Shown here: positions 1 through 7,968 of the stretch, in pieces
Layout of the letters: each line of letters begins with the position of its first letter
Numbering within the stretch: the stretch's first letter is position 1
IMG/VR virus record: IMGVR_UViG_3300032053_000279
Coordinates: 1 to 33,846 of that record
DNA: 33,846 bases
Reading direction: 5' to 3' (one strand)
Source of the DNA: a virus
Program-made: the position numbers and the translations under genes
The notes under the pieces: model-generated
Told to the model about the DNA's origin: nothing
The model's database searches: none
Seen by the model: the letters and a program-made list of their open reading frames with translations, nothing else

Positions 1-42
1 CTTGATGCCGGAGACTGTCAGGATGCCTTTCGGTCGATTCAT
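1..42 (-). CDS. Partial CDS at window edge, N-terminus only
   Basis: An ATG at 42 overlaps the TGA stop of the zinc-ribbon gene in an ATGA arrangement, like many junctions in this genome. It opens a frame that runs off the left edge after 14 codons (MNRPKGILTVSGIK). It is probably the next gene of the tail operon. The overlap is the main support, and the fragment is too short for a function. Confidence 0.5.
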   Translation of the reverse strand, partial: MNRPKGILTVSGIK

Positions 43-440
43 GCTTGCTGTTCAACTTCGGGGTTGTCTACACCCACCCCTTCCACATCGACAATCTTGC
101 GGAACAGGTCGTAATCGGCCTGATCCAGCCCGGCAACCGGTGCCCGGAGCGGCAGGCGCTCCATGAAGCGAGCCACCCGGCGCTGCCGGTGCTCGCTGAT
201 GCGGCGGATGACTTTCCGCGACACAGACTCCATCCGGGGAGAGAACTCGCACTGGCACTGTGGGCACTTGGCGACTTCGGCGTCCTCAACCTCTTGAACC
301 GCCGCGTCCGCGCAGCCACAGGCCGGACACGTACAAGCGCCCTGCATATCGAAGCTCTCCGCCGGGGGAGCTTCCAAAGGCACTTCCGGCGCAGCCGGAA
401 GCACCCGCAATACAGCAGCCTTGTAAACGTCGTAGCTCAC
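39..440 (-). CDS. Small zinc-ribbon protein downstream of tail tube
   Basis: This 133-residue protein has two paired-cysteine knuckles in its middle third, CTCPACGC and CPQCQC about 20 residues later, which is a treble-clef or zinc-ribbon pattern. A basic helical segment follows (SRKVIRRISEHRQRRVARF), then an acidic C-terminus. Its start overlaps the tail tube stop by ATGA, so translation is probably coupled to the tube gene. Its place after sheath and tube suggests a tail assembly role, for instance a tail chaperone. No specific family was recognised, and the zinc-binding call rests only on the cysteine spacing. Confidence 0.75.
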   Translation of the reverse strand: MSYDVYKAAVLRVLPAAPEVPLEAPPAESFDMQGACTCPACGCADAAVQEVEDAEVAKCPQCQCEFSPRMESVSRKVIRRISEHRQRRVARFMERLPLRAPVAGLDQADYDLFRKIVDVEGVGVDNPEVEQQA

Positions 441-1060
441 GTCGCCAGAACCGGGTTAATCACCATGTCGTTCACGTCCACCGGGTAGTACCGGTCAATC
501 TGGAGGTTGAACATCAAGTTGACGTACCCGCTCTGGGTCATGTCGGCGTCGGAGAACTTCAGCCCTTTGATGATGCAACCTTCGAGGACGTAGGTCAGCC
601 CCTCGTCCATCGTGTTCTCGCCGGGCTGGATGTTGCCACGGATGTCCTGAACCTGCCGCTGCATGTTGGGCACCATCCAGCGCATGTTCCCCTTCGCCTT
701 GACCTGCGTGGTGAGGCCGACGCCACCCGTCTTCGGATTCGACACGAGCCAGTACCACTTCTCCAGCGCCTCGGCCACCTGAACGCCGAACGCGTAGCGC
801 ACGGGGATTTCCACCGCAGGCGTGGGCGTATCCTTGCCGATCAGGTAGTTGGTTTGCTGCATGTACTTGACCTCGATCATCTCGCGGTCACGCGTCGGGA
901 ACGGGAACTTCTCCAAGAGGAATTCCACGTTGTTGCGCCAGTCGATCCCAAGGACTCGTGGAAGGATGATGGACACCTTCCAGAGATCGCTGCGCTGGAG
1001 GTCAAAACCGTTCGCGGACGCAACAGCGCCGAACGTGTTGTTGAAGTTCATCTTTGACAT
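437..1060 (-). CDS. Tail tube protein (T4 gp19-like)
   Basis: Predicted subunit of the inner tail tube through which DNA is ejected. The 207-residue protein sits directly after the sheath gene, the usual sheath-tube order of contractile phages, with only 7 bp between them. Its N-terminus places an aromatic-rich strand (DLWKVSIILP) before a FPFPTRD segment, and the C-terminus carries the strand LMFNLQIDRYYPVD. These features fit the gp19/Hcp-type beta barrel. It is longer than T4 gp19 (163 residues). The call rests on gene order and general sequence character rather than on a catalytic motif. Confidence 0.8.
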   Translation of the reverse strand: MSKMNFNNTFGAVASANGFDLQRSDLWKVSIILPRVLGIDWRNNVEFLLEKFPFPTRDREMIEVKYMQQTNYLIGKDTPTPAVEIPVRYAFGVQVAEALEKWYWLVSNPKTGGVGLTTQVKAKGNMRWMVPNMQRQVQDIRGNIQPGENTMDEGLTYVLEGCIIKGLKFSDADMTQSGYVNLMFNLQIDRYYPVDVNDMVINPVLAT

Positions 1061-1067
1061 AAGTCGT

Positions 1068-3347
1068 TTAGCCTAATGTGTTAAGGACTGCGCCGCTCTC
1101 GCGGACAATCGCGTTGATGAAGATTTTCTCCGCGACATCCGTCGGGATGAGTTCGAGGTCGACGATGACCTCCCGGTTGTTCCGGGTTTCCGGCGTGTTG
1201 TTCCGGTCATCCATGACCAGATTGTAGACCTCGATGCCGCGTTCGTTGACGATGCGGTCCAAGAACTCGCTGAAGGCCAGCTTGAGGGTGATGAGCAGTT
1301 CCGCGTCGTTCGGATCGAACACGTAACGGCGGGCAACCTGCGACATGCCGGTGAGCACCCAGTTGACGAGGATGACGTTGTGGACTGCCGTGAGCTTGCT
1401 CTCGGCGCGTTGCATCGTGCGCTCGCCGTACAGGTAGTGGCGGCCCTTGATCTTGAGGATCGGGTTGACGCTGTTGCCGTTCCCGTACATCGCCTGCTTG
1501 GTGTCGTCGGACACGCGGTCGAACTGAACGCGCTGGGCGATGGGCAGGTAGCCGCGAGTTTCGCCCGCTGCCGCGTACCACGGCTTGTCGTTGTTGAACG
1601 TGAGCGCCATGCAGCGCAGGACACCCAGCGTCGGCGGCACGAACTTGGTTTCCGCGAAGCGGTTCGTCATGACGAACCAGTTCCAGTAGCAAGCCACGTT
1701 GCGGTTGTCGATGCGAGTGCCATCCTGATTCGGCATCTTGCCGTTGTGCCAGTCGATGGCTTGGCGAGCGTTGAGGCCCGCCGGTACGTCGGTGATCGAC
1801 ATGGCGTTGATCTTGGCGCAGGTGCGGCCCATCTGCTCCATTACGGCCAAGCTGACGTTGTCCATCGGTGCGGCGAGGATGTTGATGTCCACGGTGTCGG
1901 TGTCCTCAAAAGCCCGGACGCCGCTCATCGTGTCGGTGGTCGGGTCGAGGTCGCCAATCCAGTCGGTATCCTGCGGATTCTCGCCGTTGTAGCCCTTGGT
2001 GAACTGGCCGCCCGTGTCCTGAACGTTGGCCACGGTGACTGCCAGCCAGCCTGCATTGGTCGCGCCCAGCGGCATCGGAACAGGCAATCCGGCGGTAGCC
2101 GTGCTGCCGAAGAAGCGGGAATCCCACGGGTGAACCGTGTTGGCCGCCGCTTGGTTGTCGGCGTAGGTGACATCGTACTCGACGTAGACGTACTGGCTCT
2201 TGCCCACTGCCAGACGAACGGTCCAGTAGTTGACCGTATCGCTGGGATCACTGGTGATGTTGTCGTGGGTTTCGACCAGAGCCGAATCCCAGTAGACTTC
2301 CAGCTTTTTGGTGCCCCCGTCAGAGCCGGGACGAACCATGAGGTACAAACCTTGTGCGCTGTCCGCGCCGTTGGCCCATGTGCCTTCCGTGGCTGCTTTG
2401 AGGCGCAGGAAAACCAGCTTGCTGTACGGCTTGTATAGGGCTGCCGCCGTGTAGTTGTCCTGCAAGGGAAGCGCCTGATAGCCAATCTGCGAGATGTTCG
2501 TTTTTTCGAGGAAGACCGTGCCGCTAGTGTCCGTGAAGTTGATGAGCGTGCTCTTGACGCGAACTTCTTCCGTGTTGTCCTTGTTGGTCTGCTTGATCTT
2601 GAACACGTCGCCCACCTGAATAGCCGAAGCGTTGGCAGAGCAGTAGAACTGGAAGTCGTTCTTGTACCCGCTGATCGAACCCACGGACGTATACACTGTG
2701 TCGGTAGTCGTGCCGCCACTGCCGTAGGCGTAGGCGTACAGGACGCCCTCGGCGGTGTTGGCCGCCTTGTCGTACACGCTGTAGCTGATCTGGGCATCCG
2801 GGCCGTAAGTCGCCGCCAGCGGGTCGCCCGCGCTGCTGATGCTGATGTTGCTGCCCGTGGCGCTGTCCACTGAGACATTCACCGTTGAAGGCATCCCGGC
2901 TTCAGTCACCCGGATGTAAACGTTGCCGTTGGTCAACAGGGCAGCGATGCGGGGCGCGTTCATCGTGCTGTAAAGCACGAACGAGTTCGTCCCGTAGGAA
3001 AATCCGTCAGCCGGAGCCAGTTCGGTGTAGCGATTGCCCACGCGGACAACCGTCACGGAGTTGGTGTAGTCGGCGATGACATCCACCGCGTCGGCGAGGA
3101 AGTAGCCCTCGCCGTCCGGCGTGGTCAGCCCGGTCGTCGTGTCGGTGGTGTACGTCGTCGTGATCGGTCGCCCAAACTTCTGGACGAAATCCTTCAGCGA
3201 TTGGACTGGCGTCGGGGTGTCAAACGGCCCCTTGGACGCGACTCCAATTAAACCCGGCTTGAAATTACTCGTCGCCGGAGTGAAGAAGGATTTGTCGACA
3301 ATCGTCGTGTAAACCCCTGGAAAGGTTTTTGGAGTGATCGTTGCCAT
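1068..3347 (-). CDS. Contractile tail sheath protein (T4 gp18-like)
   Basis: Predicted tail sheath subunit of 759 residues, larger than T4 gp18 (659). The N-terminus has the typical sheath opening: PGVYTTIVDKSF, then GLIGVASKGPFDTP and a segment on the advancing protein chain (LKDFVQKFGRP). The C-terminal third contains MALTFNNDKPWYAAAG, NPILKIKGRHYLYGERTM and a long conserved helix before IFINAIVRESG, matching the conserved sheath C-terminal domain. The middle is a beta-rich, Thr/Ser/Asn-rich insertion that is probably surface exposed. A GTAGTTA element lies 16 nt before the ATG. The tube gene follows 7 bp downstream. Confidence 0.93.
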   Translation of the reverse strand: MATITPKTFPGVYTTIVDKSFFTPATSNFKPGLIGVASKGPFDTPTPVQSLKDFVQKFGRPITTTYTTDTTTGLTTPDGEGYFLADAVDVIADYTNSVTVVRVGNRYTELAPADGFSYGTNSFVLYSTMNAPRIAALLTNGNVYIRVTEAGMPSTVNVSVDSATGSNISISSAGDPLAATYGPDAQISYSVYDKAANTAEGVLYAYAYGSGGTTTDTVYTSVGSISGYKNDFQFYCSANASAIQVGDVFKIKQTNKDNTEEVRVKSTLINFTDTSGTVFLEKTNISQIGYQALPLQDNYTAAALYKPYSKLVFLRLKAATEGTWANGADSAQGLYLMVRPGSDGGTKKLEVYWDSALVETHDNITSDPSDTVNYWTVRLAVGKSQYVYVEYDVTYADNQAAANTVHPWDSRFFGSTATAGLPVPMPLGATNAGWLAVTVANVQDTGGQFTKGYNGENPQDTDWIGDLDPTTDTMSGVRAFEDTDTVDINILAAPMDNVSLAVMEQMGRTCAKINAMSITDVPAGLNARQAIDWHNGKMPNQDGTRIDNRNVACYWNWFVMTNRFAETKFVPPTLGVLRCMALTFNNDKPWYAAAGETRGYLPIAQRVQFDRVSDDTKQAMYGNGNSVNPILKIKGRHYLYGERTMQRAESKLTAVHNVILVNWVLTGMSQVARRYVFDPNDAELLITLKLAFSEFLDRIVNERGIEVYNLVMDDRNNTPETRNNREVIVDLELIPTDVAEKIFINAIVRESGAVLNTLG

Positions 3348-3363
3348 AATCTTTTCGCTGCTT

Positions 3364-3370
3364 TAACTAC
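3364..3370 (-). promoter_or_regulatory. GTAGTTA element before tail sheath
   Basis: GTAGTTA followed by AAG lies 16 nt upstream of the sheath ATG and downstream of the previous gene's stop, so here it is not part of a coding sequence. It is one of eight exact minus-strand copies, all just upstream of start codons. It is proposed as a late promoter -10-like or translation-initiation element. Confidence 0.55.
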
Positions 3371-3380
3371 GCGCCTGACC

Positions 3381-4592
3381 TCACGAAAGTACGCGGCTCC
3401 ACGCGAACCGATACGTCAGCGTGAGTGTGTGCGTGTTGAGTTTTGATTGAGCCTCGCCGAACACAAAGACCATCGTCGTCCGATTCGACGCAAACCAGTT
3501 ATTGGGAGCGTGCGATCCGAAGCCTATCGAACGAATTGCTGTGCTGTTGCCGTTGCCCACTAGAAACACCCCGGTCTTGTCGACGTACCACGTGCCTGCG
3601 ACGTACGCCGCATTGGTGGTGGCAACGAACCAGTCCGTCAGCCCGTCGTGGCGATTGACCGTCGAACCAAACGAAGCTGGCGCGGACGCGTTGTCGGACA
3701 CGAAAACGCCGTCGCCGCTGCCGTCTGACGGCTCACTCGCCCAGACCGCGTTGTCGTAGCTGCCGGTAAACCCAGAGCCAGAGACAACCGACGCCATACC
3801 GATAAGCTGCCAGCACTCAACGCCAGTCGTGCCCACAGCGGGCGCAACCGGCCAGCCGTTGATGGTCGCCGTTCGGCTGACAGGTGACGCTGGTGTCAGG
3901 GTCAAGTCCAACTCGTAGGTCACGCGTAGCTGCTGGCCTGCGTTCACCGCGACCGGCGCTGCCAGAAGAATGCGGCTGAAGATGTTGGTGCTGCCACTGG
4001 CCGACCAGCCCAGCGCAGCCTCGGTGTAGTTGACGGTGCCAACTTCAGCCGTGAAATCGAAGGTACGCCGAAGCTTGTATACGTTCGAGGCCAGCGAGGT
4101 TTGGCAGTAGGGCGCTCCCGTCAGGTAGGTGTTGGTGCGCTTAACCTGCGTGCCTAACTGGGTCTGGTTCGTCCTGTATACAGTGAACTGGCCCGCCCCC
4201 ACAGAGGTGGAGTTGGACATCACCACAGTTGTCGGGTTGGTGACGCTGGAAATCTGCGACTCTTCGCCGGTATCCCACTTGATGACGTTGCCGCCGTCGA
4301 CAAGCGTGCTGGTGAATGTAAACGACCCGCCGCTGAGCGTGACTCCGGTGCCTACCTGCGTGGCGTCTGTCACACCGCTATCGTCAGATGTCGGTGTGAC
4401 GCCCGTGCCCGCAGAGCAGTAAAGCATGAGGTCAGCCCACAACGTCTGCGCCACCCGGTCCATGCCTTGGTTCAGGATAAGATTGTGCTGGCGCGGGTAT
4501 TCCTTGACGACCTTGCCGGTCGCCGCGTCGACCACGAAACACTGGACAAACCCTTCGGCTTGCTGGTGAAGCGTTTTTATGATCTGGCTCAT
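3381..4592 (-). CDS. Putative tail appendage or fibre-like structural protein
   Basis: A 403-residue protein rich in Gly, Ser, Thr, Asn and Val, with low charge and many short beta-type stretches, typical of phage fibres and decoration proteins. The first 50 residues are more conserved in style (GFVQCFVVDAATGKVVKEYP) and could anchor it to the virion. The ATG overlaps the stop of the upstream repeat-bearing protein (ATGA), so the two are probably made together. It lies upstream of the sheath gene. Function is inferred from composition and location, and no receptor-binding motif was seen. Confidence 0.55.
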   Translation of the reverse strand: MSQIIKTLHQQAEGFVQCFVVDAATGKVVKEYPRQHNLILNQGMDRVAQTLWADLMLYCSAGTGVTPTSDDSGVTDATQVGTGVTLSGGSFTFTSTLVDGGNVIKWDTGEESQISSVTNPTTVVMSNSTSVGAGQFTVYRTNQTQLGTQVKRTNTYLTGAPYCQTSLASNVYKLRRTFDFTAEVGTVNYTEAALGWSASGSTNIFSRILLAAPVAVNAGQQLRVTYELDLTLTPASPVSRTATINGWPVAPAVGTTGVECWQLIGMASVVSGSGFTGSYDNAVWASEPSDGSGDGVFVSDNASAPASFGSTVNRHDGLTDWFVATTNAAYVAGTWYVDKTGVFLVGNGNSTAIRSIGFGSHAPNNWFASNRTTMVFVFGEAQSKLNTHTLTLTYRFAWSRVLS

Positions 4593-6196
4593 ACGTACGT
4601 TCCGTTGTAAAAGCCCACGCTTGTCGTGCCAGCTTCGTAGTGCGTCCCGGCGCTCATGATTTTCGCCGCGTGCGTTCCGCGCTCGAAAGCTTGGCTCGTC
4701 GTGCCGCTTTCGTAATAACTACCAGCGTCGACAACGACAGCGGCGTACGTTCCGATTGAAAACACCATCGCGTTGGTTCCTGTCTCCGTGGTGGTGCCCG
4801 CCGAGACGATAGCGCTGGTGTGCGTGCCCGCCGCAAACGCCACAGCCGTCGTGCCAGCTTCATAGTACGTACCGGCGCTGACCGTGACCTGAAAATAGGT
4901 TCCACTGCTGAACGCGCCTGCTTCCCCCGCCTGCTCGACGTAGATGTACAAGTCCATCGACCCGACATGGAAAGCACTCCGGTTGGTGCCGCTGTCGGAG
5001 AGGGTTCCGCCGTCAACAACCACGATGGTTCCAGCCGAAACGTACGAGCCGTAGTAAAAGCCAACACTGTGGCTTCCCGACTCAGTGCCGGACGCTTCCG
5101 CAGGAGCCGGGGGCGACAAAACGGTGACGGTGCCTCCGCCGAATAATTCGGCTCCAGAGGACGGCAGGTAGCCCGGCGGCTCCAAGGGGCCGGGGAAGGT
5201 CACGATCAGCGACTGGAACAGAATCTCGTGGACTTGCGCGGCTTCGTCGCGGGCCACCCGCAGGGACGTGGCACAAGTGCCGGTCGGCGGCATCACGCTG
5301 ACCGCCTCCTTGTAGCTGATGACATCGCTCTGCGGATTCTCACGCAGGTCAATGGTTCCAACGAACTCAAACGCTGCGTCCACCGCCTCCGGGGGAGCGC
5401 TGCCTTCGCGCACGATGAGCTTCCAGAGCGCCGGGTAAATCTTGTAGTTCAGATCGAGGTCGTAGCCCTCCACGACCACGGTGAAGCTGGTGCGGTACTC
5501 GACATTCTTGCCATCCTCCGGCTCCTCTGGGGTCATGTTCTGGATGTCCCCGTCGATGTAAAGGCGGACCAGCTTGTTCCCGAAGCCGGGGTAGCTGACC
5601 TTGATCCACGTCTGAAGCTGGGGGCCGCCCGTGCGCCAGAACTCCCTGAACAACTGCGCCGTGTAGAACGCCTGCGTGTCGGGCCGGTTGCAGAAGTGGT
5701 CGATCTGAAAGCGGTAGTCAAACGCCATCGGCATCCGGCTCGTGGTGACCTCGGCCAGATTGCATCGGGTCAGGCCGGTCCCCTGCTGGTGCGTCCCGTA
5801 AAACGGCTCCAAGGCGTCGCTGACCGTCGGGTAGTTGATCCAGCGCATCCGGTGGATCGAGAAATTCTGGTACTGGCGCAGCTTCCACCCCTTCCTGTAT
5901 ACACTCATCACCGGATAGCGCACCGGCTGCGGGTAGGGCTGGTAGAGGGGGTTGCCTTTCTCGTCCTTGACATCCAGCAGGTATTGAAACGGGTTGTTGG
6001 CCTCCGACCAAAGTTTGCTGAACAAACTGAACGCGTCCATCGGGCTGCTGAAGACGACCGGCACGGGAACGCCCCAGCGGAGCGTGAAGACCTTGTTGAG
6101 CCAACGTTGGAGCGCCAACTCGTGGTACCTCATGCTGGTGCTGCTGAGAGCACCGGCACTGACATCCAAAGTCTGTCCTACCCAATCGTTGGCCAC
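4589..6196 (-). CDS. Tail/baseplate structural protein with C-terminal 25-residue repeats
   Basis: A 535-residue protein. Residues 1 to about 340 are a mixed domain rich in Trp and Tyr, including FREFWRTGGPQLQTWIKVSY and DLDLNYKIYPALWKLIV, without a family I can name. From about residue 385 to the end it has tandem repeats of about 25 residues built on the pattern SAGTYYEAGTTAVAFAAGT, probably a beta-solenoid or stalk. The start is GTG at 6196, chosen because the GTAATTA element lies 4 nt upstream. The first 19 bp overlap the end of the HNH gene. It is coupled by ATGA to the next structural gene. The virion assignment comes from context. Confidence 0.6.
   Translation of the reverse strand: MANDWVGQTLDVSAGALSSTSMRYHELALQRWLNKVFTLRWGVPVPVVFSSPMDAFSLFSKLWSEANNPFQYLLDVKDEKGNPLYQPYPQPVRYPVMSVYRKGWKLRQYQNFSIHRMRWINYPTVSDALEPFYGTHQQGTGLTRCNLAEVTTSRMPMAFDYRFQIDHFCNRPDTQAFYTAQLFREFWRTGGPQLQTWIKVSYPGFGNKLVRLYIDGDIQNMTPEEPEDGKNVEYRTSFTVVVEGYDLDLNYKIYPALWKLIVREGSAPPEAVDAAFEFVGTIDLRENPQSDVISYKEAVSVMPPTGTCATSLRVARDEAAQVHEILFQSLIVTFPGPLEPPGYLPSSGAELFGGGTVTVLSPPAPAEASGTESGSHSVGFYYGSYVSAGTIVVVDGGTLSDSGTNRSAFHVGSMDLYIYVEQAGEAGAFSSGTYFQVTVSAGTYYEAGTTAVAFAAGTHTSAIVSAGTTTETGTNAMVFSIGTYAAVVVDAGSYYESGTTSQAFERGTHAAKIMSAGTHYEAGTTSVGFYNGTYV
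4595..5050 (-). repeat. Coding tandem repeats, about 75 bp (25-residue) period
   Basis: The 3' end of the structural gene encodes repeated units with AGTxYExGTT and AFxxGTH elements. The last four are well preserved and the earlier ones are more degenerate. Codons differ between units, so the repeat is old and held at protein level rather than recently expanded. Confidence 0.7.
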
Positions 6197-6693
6197 ACCC
6201 TAATTACGTTCGGCTTTGCGAATTCACCGAACAGCCGAAGCGCGGCCTGATCATAGGCCGCCGCAGCTCTTTGCTCGTCAACGAAATAGCCGAGATGGTG
6301 TCTGGAACGCTGGAAATGAATGTACGCCTGCCACTTTCCAAGGTCTTTTCTCCAAGTCACGCCTTTGAACCGGCTCGTGCAGCCTATCTGCTTATGCTGA
6401 TTTTGAAGATTTTGACCGGATGTCGCTGCTCTTAGGTTTTGGCGTTGGTTATCCAGGCCATCCCCATTCTTGTGATCAACTTTCGTGGTCGCGCTCGTCA
6501 CGCTTAGAATTTCACGGTGCATTTGGACCATTCGCCTGCGCCCAATACCAACGCTCTTGTTACGCGCCGCGTACCAGATCGTTCGGCATTTACGTGTGGC
6601 CTTTACGGCAAACCAGTTAAATTTTGAAAGTTCTTCAAAAGCGTCATCATCAACGACAGCGCTCTTGCCTTGGGTCAATGGAATAGTCCGCAC
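6178..6693 (-). CDS. HNH homing endonuclease with AP2 DNA-binding domain
   Basis: A free-standing homing endonuclease that would nick or cut DNA lacking the element. From the GTG at 6693 it has 171 residues. It opens with MRTIPLTQGKSAVVDD, a typical N-terminus of this family. An HNH core (VQMHREIL, KVDHKNGDGLDNQRQNLR) follows, then an AP2-type domain (FKGVTWRKDLGKWQAYI to AAAAYDQAALRLFGEFA). The frame stays open upstream of the GTG to 6840, but that part crosses a hairpin and lacks family similarity, so it was left out. GC content looks lower than in neighbouring genes. It sits between unrelated structural genes, as expected for an invading element. Confidence 0.9.
   Translation of the reverse strand: MRTIPLTQGKSAVVDDDAFEELSKFNWFAVKATRKCRTIWYAARNKSVGIGRRRMVQMHREILSVTSATTKVDHKNGDGLDNQRQNLRAATSGQNLQNQHKQIGCTSRFKGVTWRKDLGKWQAYIHFQRSRHHLGYFVDEQRAAAAYDQAALRLFGEFAKPNVIRVWPTIG
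6201..6207 (-). promoter_or_regulatory. GTAATTA variant element inside the HNH gene end
   Basis: GTAATTA (one mismatch to GTAGTTA) lies 4 nt before the GTG start of the downstream structural gene, followed by GGGT. It falls within the last codons of the HNH gene, so the endonuclease coding sequence accommodates the element. Confidence 0.4.
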
Positions 6694-6730
6694 AGGGTAA
6701 AGAACAGCGTGACTGAGGCGGAAGGAGAGA

Positions 6731-6765
6731 CAACGAGCACGGTGCGTCAGCAACCGTGCTCGTTG
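6731..6765 (-). terminator. Strong hairpin between the SH3-like gene and the HNH gene
   Basis: A perfect 13-bp inverted repeat, CAACGAGCACGGT with its complement, encloses a 9-nt loop. It lies just after the stop of the 6788 gene on the minus strand. The downstream side is pyrimidine-rich (TCTCTCCTTCC) without a pure U run, so it may be a terminator, an RNA-stabilising hairpin, or part of the inserted HNH element. Confidence 0.5.
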
Positions 6766-6787
6766 CGGGGAGGGCGGGGTAAATTGG

Positions 6788-7045
6788 TTAGACGGGAACC
6801 AGCAACGAGGTCTGCATTTTGACCGTCGTGCCGTTTTCAAGTTCCACGTCGCAGAAGCCCGGATTCGAGTCGCTGATGGCTTTGACCTTGCCCTTGGCCC
6901 CGGTCATTCCTGAGATCGGGTCATCGACCACCGCGACCGTTTGACCGGACGTGATGTCTTCACCAAGAATCTGGTTCACAGCGCTGCGCACATAGTCCTT
7001 GCCGCCAGCCTCGACAGACTCCGCGATGATTTTCTTGATATTCAT
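6788..7045 (-). CDS. Small protein with processed-type N-terminus and SH3/KOW-like C-terminus
   Basis: 85 residues. The N-terminus MNIKKIIAESVEAGG contains I-A-E followed by Ser, matching the (I/L)-x-E cleavage motif of T4-type prohead proteases. Residues 33-85 form a compact beta-rich segment (GQTVAVVDDP, GAKGKVKAI, CDVELENGTTVKM, SLLVPV) that resembles a KOW/SH3 barrel. A GTAGTTA element lies 6 nt before the ATG and supplies the TAA stop of the upstream gene. This could be an internal head protein or connector component, but no named family was recognised. Confidence 0.65.
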   Translation of the reverse strand: MNIKKIIAESVEAGGKDYVRSAVNQILGEDITSGQTVAVVDDPISGMTGAKGKVKAISDSNPGFCDVELENGTTVKMQTSLLVPV

Positions 7046-7050
7046 GTGCT

Positions 7051-7401
7051 TTAACTACTGCTTGGGTCCACTAGAATTGCTGCAAAAACAACTTCGTCAA
7101 CTTTTTCCCACGGTTCGTACCAGTCTGATCCGCGCCGCAACTCAGTCATGAACGATTCTGACGAACCGGCTACCTTAACTACGAGCCTTCCGTTCACAAA
7201 GCTGAGGCTCACGCTCTCAGACATCCTCCGGGCTTTTTCCTCGATGCGTTTCAAGCGCTCCGGCAGATCATCCACTGGCTTTTTGCGCAGCGCACCGAAC
7301 CCGGTCATGAGCGCTTCGACCACCTGTTCCCGCTGATCTCGTTCGCGCAGACGCTTTTCCATAACGCCGTCGACGGCCTCGTTGATGGCGTCGGCGATCA
7401 T
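7051..7401 (-). CDS. Hypothetical protein, helical then beta
   Basis: 116 residues. The first 65 are strongly helical and charged (EKRLRERDQREQVVEALM, ERLKRIEEKARRM). The rest is beta-rich (SLSFVNGRLVVKV) and ends in SSS. The ATG overlaps the upstream stop (ATGA at 7398-7401), and its own TAA is formed from the GTAGTTA element of the next gene. This tight packing supports a real gene. It is probably a structural or assembly protein of the neck or tail, judged only by its neighbours. Confidence 0.6.
   Translation of the reverse strand: MIADAINEAVDGVMEKRLRERDQREQVVEALMTGFGALRKKPVDDLPERLKRIEEKARRMSESVSLSFVNGRLVVKVAGSSESFMTELRRGSDWYEPWEKVDEVVFAAILVDPSSS
7052..7058 (-). promoter_or_regulatory. 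GTAGTTA element before the 7045 gene
   Basis: Exact GTAGTTA, then AAGCAC, then ATG, a gap of 6 nt. It overlaps the end of the upstream gene (AGT AGT TAA), so in that gene it encodes Ser-Ser-stop. Confidence 0.5.
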
Positions 7402-7949
7402 ACTTCAGGCAGAGGACGCGTTTGTATACGTTCTGCTGGCGGCGGGTTGCCGGGGTCCACCAACGGGCGGGCGTCGCCGTCGGCAGGGATGCAGGTTTCG
7501 CAGACCAGCCCCAGCCAGACGTTGGTCTGGTGCCAGTACGAGGTCGGCTCCAAGACCACGCTGACGAGCATGTTCCGGTAGCCGTTGAAGTACATGATGT
7601 CCCCGCGCATCGGAAAATACTCGAACTTCTCCAAGAGCAGGTTGGCCATCCAGACCTTGTACTTCTGCTGGGGCACGATCCCCACGCGGGTCAAGCGCCA
7701 GTCCGGGCGCTCCGCCTGAATGATGGCGGGCATCTCGATAACCCTCGAAAATACAGTTCTTTCGTCCAATGACACGTGCCAAAGGTCATCGTACTTTTCT
7801 GACCGCCGGTCGACCTCGTAGAACTTGGGGTAGGGCCGGGGAGACATCGTGCGGACGTACTCGGAGTGGATGCCCAGCGCTGTCTGGGTGTCTGCCAGCC
7901 GGTAGACCTCCGGGTCGTAGTGCCACTCTTTGCGCTCGTTAAACGTCAC
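7398..7949 (-). CDS. Putative neck/head-tail connector-type structural protein
   Basis: 183 residues. An aromatic-rich N-terminus (WHYDPEVYRLADTQ) is followed by KFYEVDRRSEKYDDLWHVSLDERTVFSR in two conserved-looking blocks, then FPMRGDIMYFNGYRNML and YWHQTNVWLGLVC. The pattern of a small beta-rich protein with ordered loops resembles neck or completion proteins of large myoviruses, but I cannot name the family with certainty. The start is GTG at 7949, 4 nt after an ATAGTTA element. It diverges from the plus-strand gene at 7969 and is ATGA-coupled to the next minus-strand gene. Confidence 0.55.
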   Translation of the reverse strand: MTFNERKEWHYDPEVYRLADTQTALGIHSEYVRTMSPRPYPKFYEVDRRSEKYDDLWHVSLDERTVFSRVIEMPAIIQAERPDWRLTRVGIVPQQKYKVWMANLLLEKFEYFPMRGDIMYFNGYRNMLVSVVLEPTSYWHQTNVWLGLVCETCIPADGDARPLVDPGNPPPAERIQTRPLPEV

Positions 7950-7953
7950 ACCG

Positions 7954-7960
7954 TAACTAT
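7954..7960 (-). promoter_or_regulatory. ATAGTTA variant element in divergent gap
   Basis: ATAGTTA, CGGT, then GTG. This 19-bp gap separates divergent genes, so the element is not explained by an upstream stop codon. It shares the 4-nt spacing and GTG start with the copies at 6201, 21010 and 26690. Confidence 0.4.
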
Positions 7961-7968
7961 TCTAGCAG

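Noticed and set aside
260-1057. Long plus-strand open frame opposite the tail tube gene
   Set aside because: It is antisense to a well-supported tail tube gene and its translation is low-quality His/Arg/Val-rich sequence typical of a shadow frame in GC-rich DNA.
1380-2438. Plus-strand open frame of 352 codons opposite the sheath
   Set aside because: It lies opposite a clear sheath gene and shows no domain; it is a shadow of the sheath codons.
5228-6250. Plus-strand open frame of 340 codons
   Set aside because: It is antisense to the repeat-bearing structural gene and crosses the HNH border, with Leu/Val/His/Arg-rich shadow composition.
6694-6840. Upstream extension of the HNH gene
   Set aside because: It runs through the 6731-6765 hairpin and encodes Arg/Ser/Pro-rich sequence unlike the family; the GTG at 6693 gives the normal N-terminus.
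7930-7968. Sigma70 promoter for the plus-strand gene at 7969
   Set aside because: TATTCT is present but no -35 lies at an acceptable distance, so it was not annotated.
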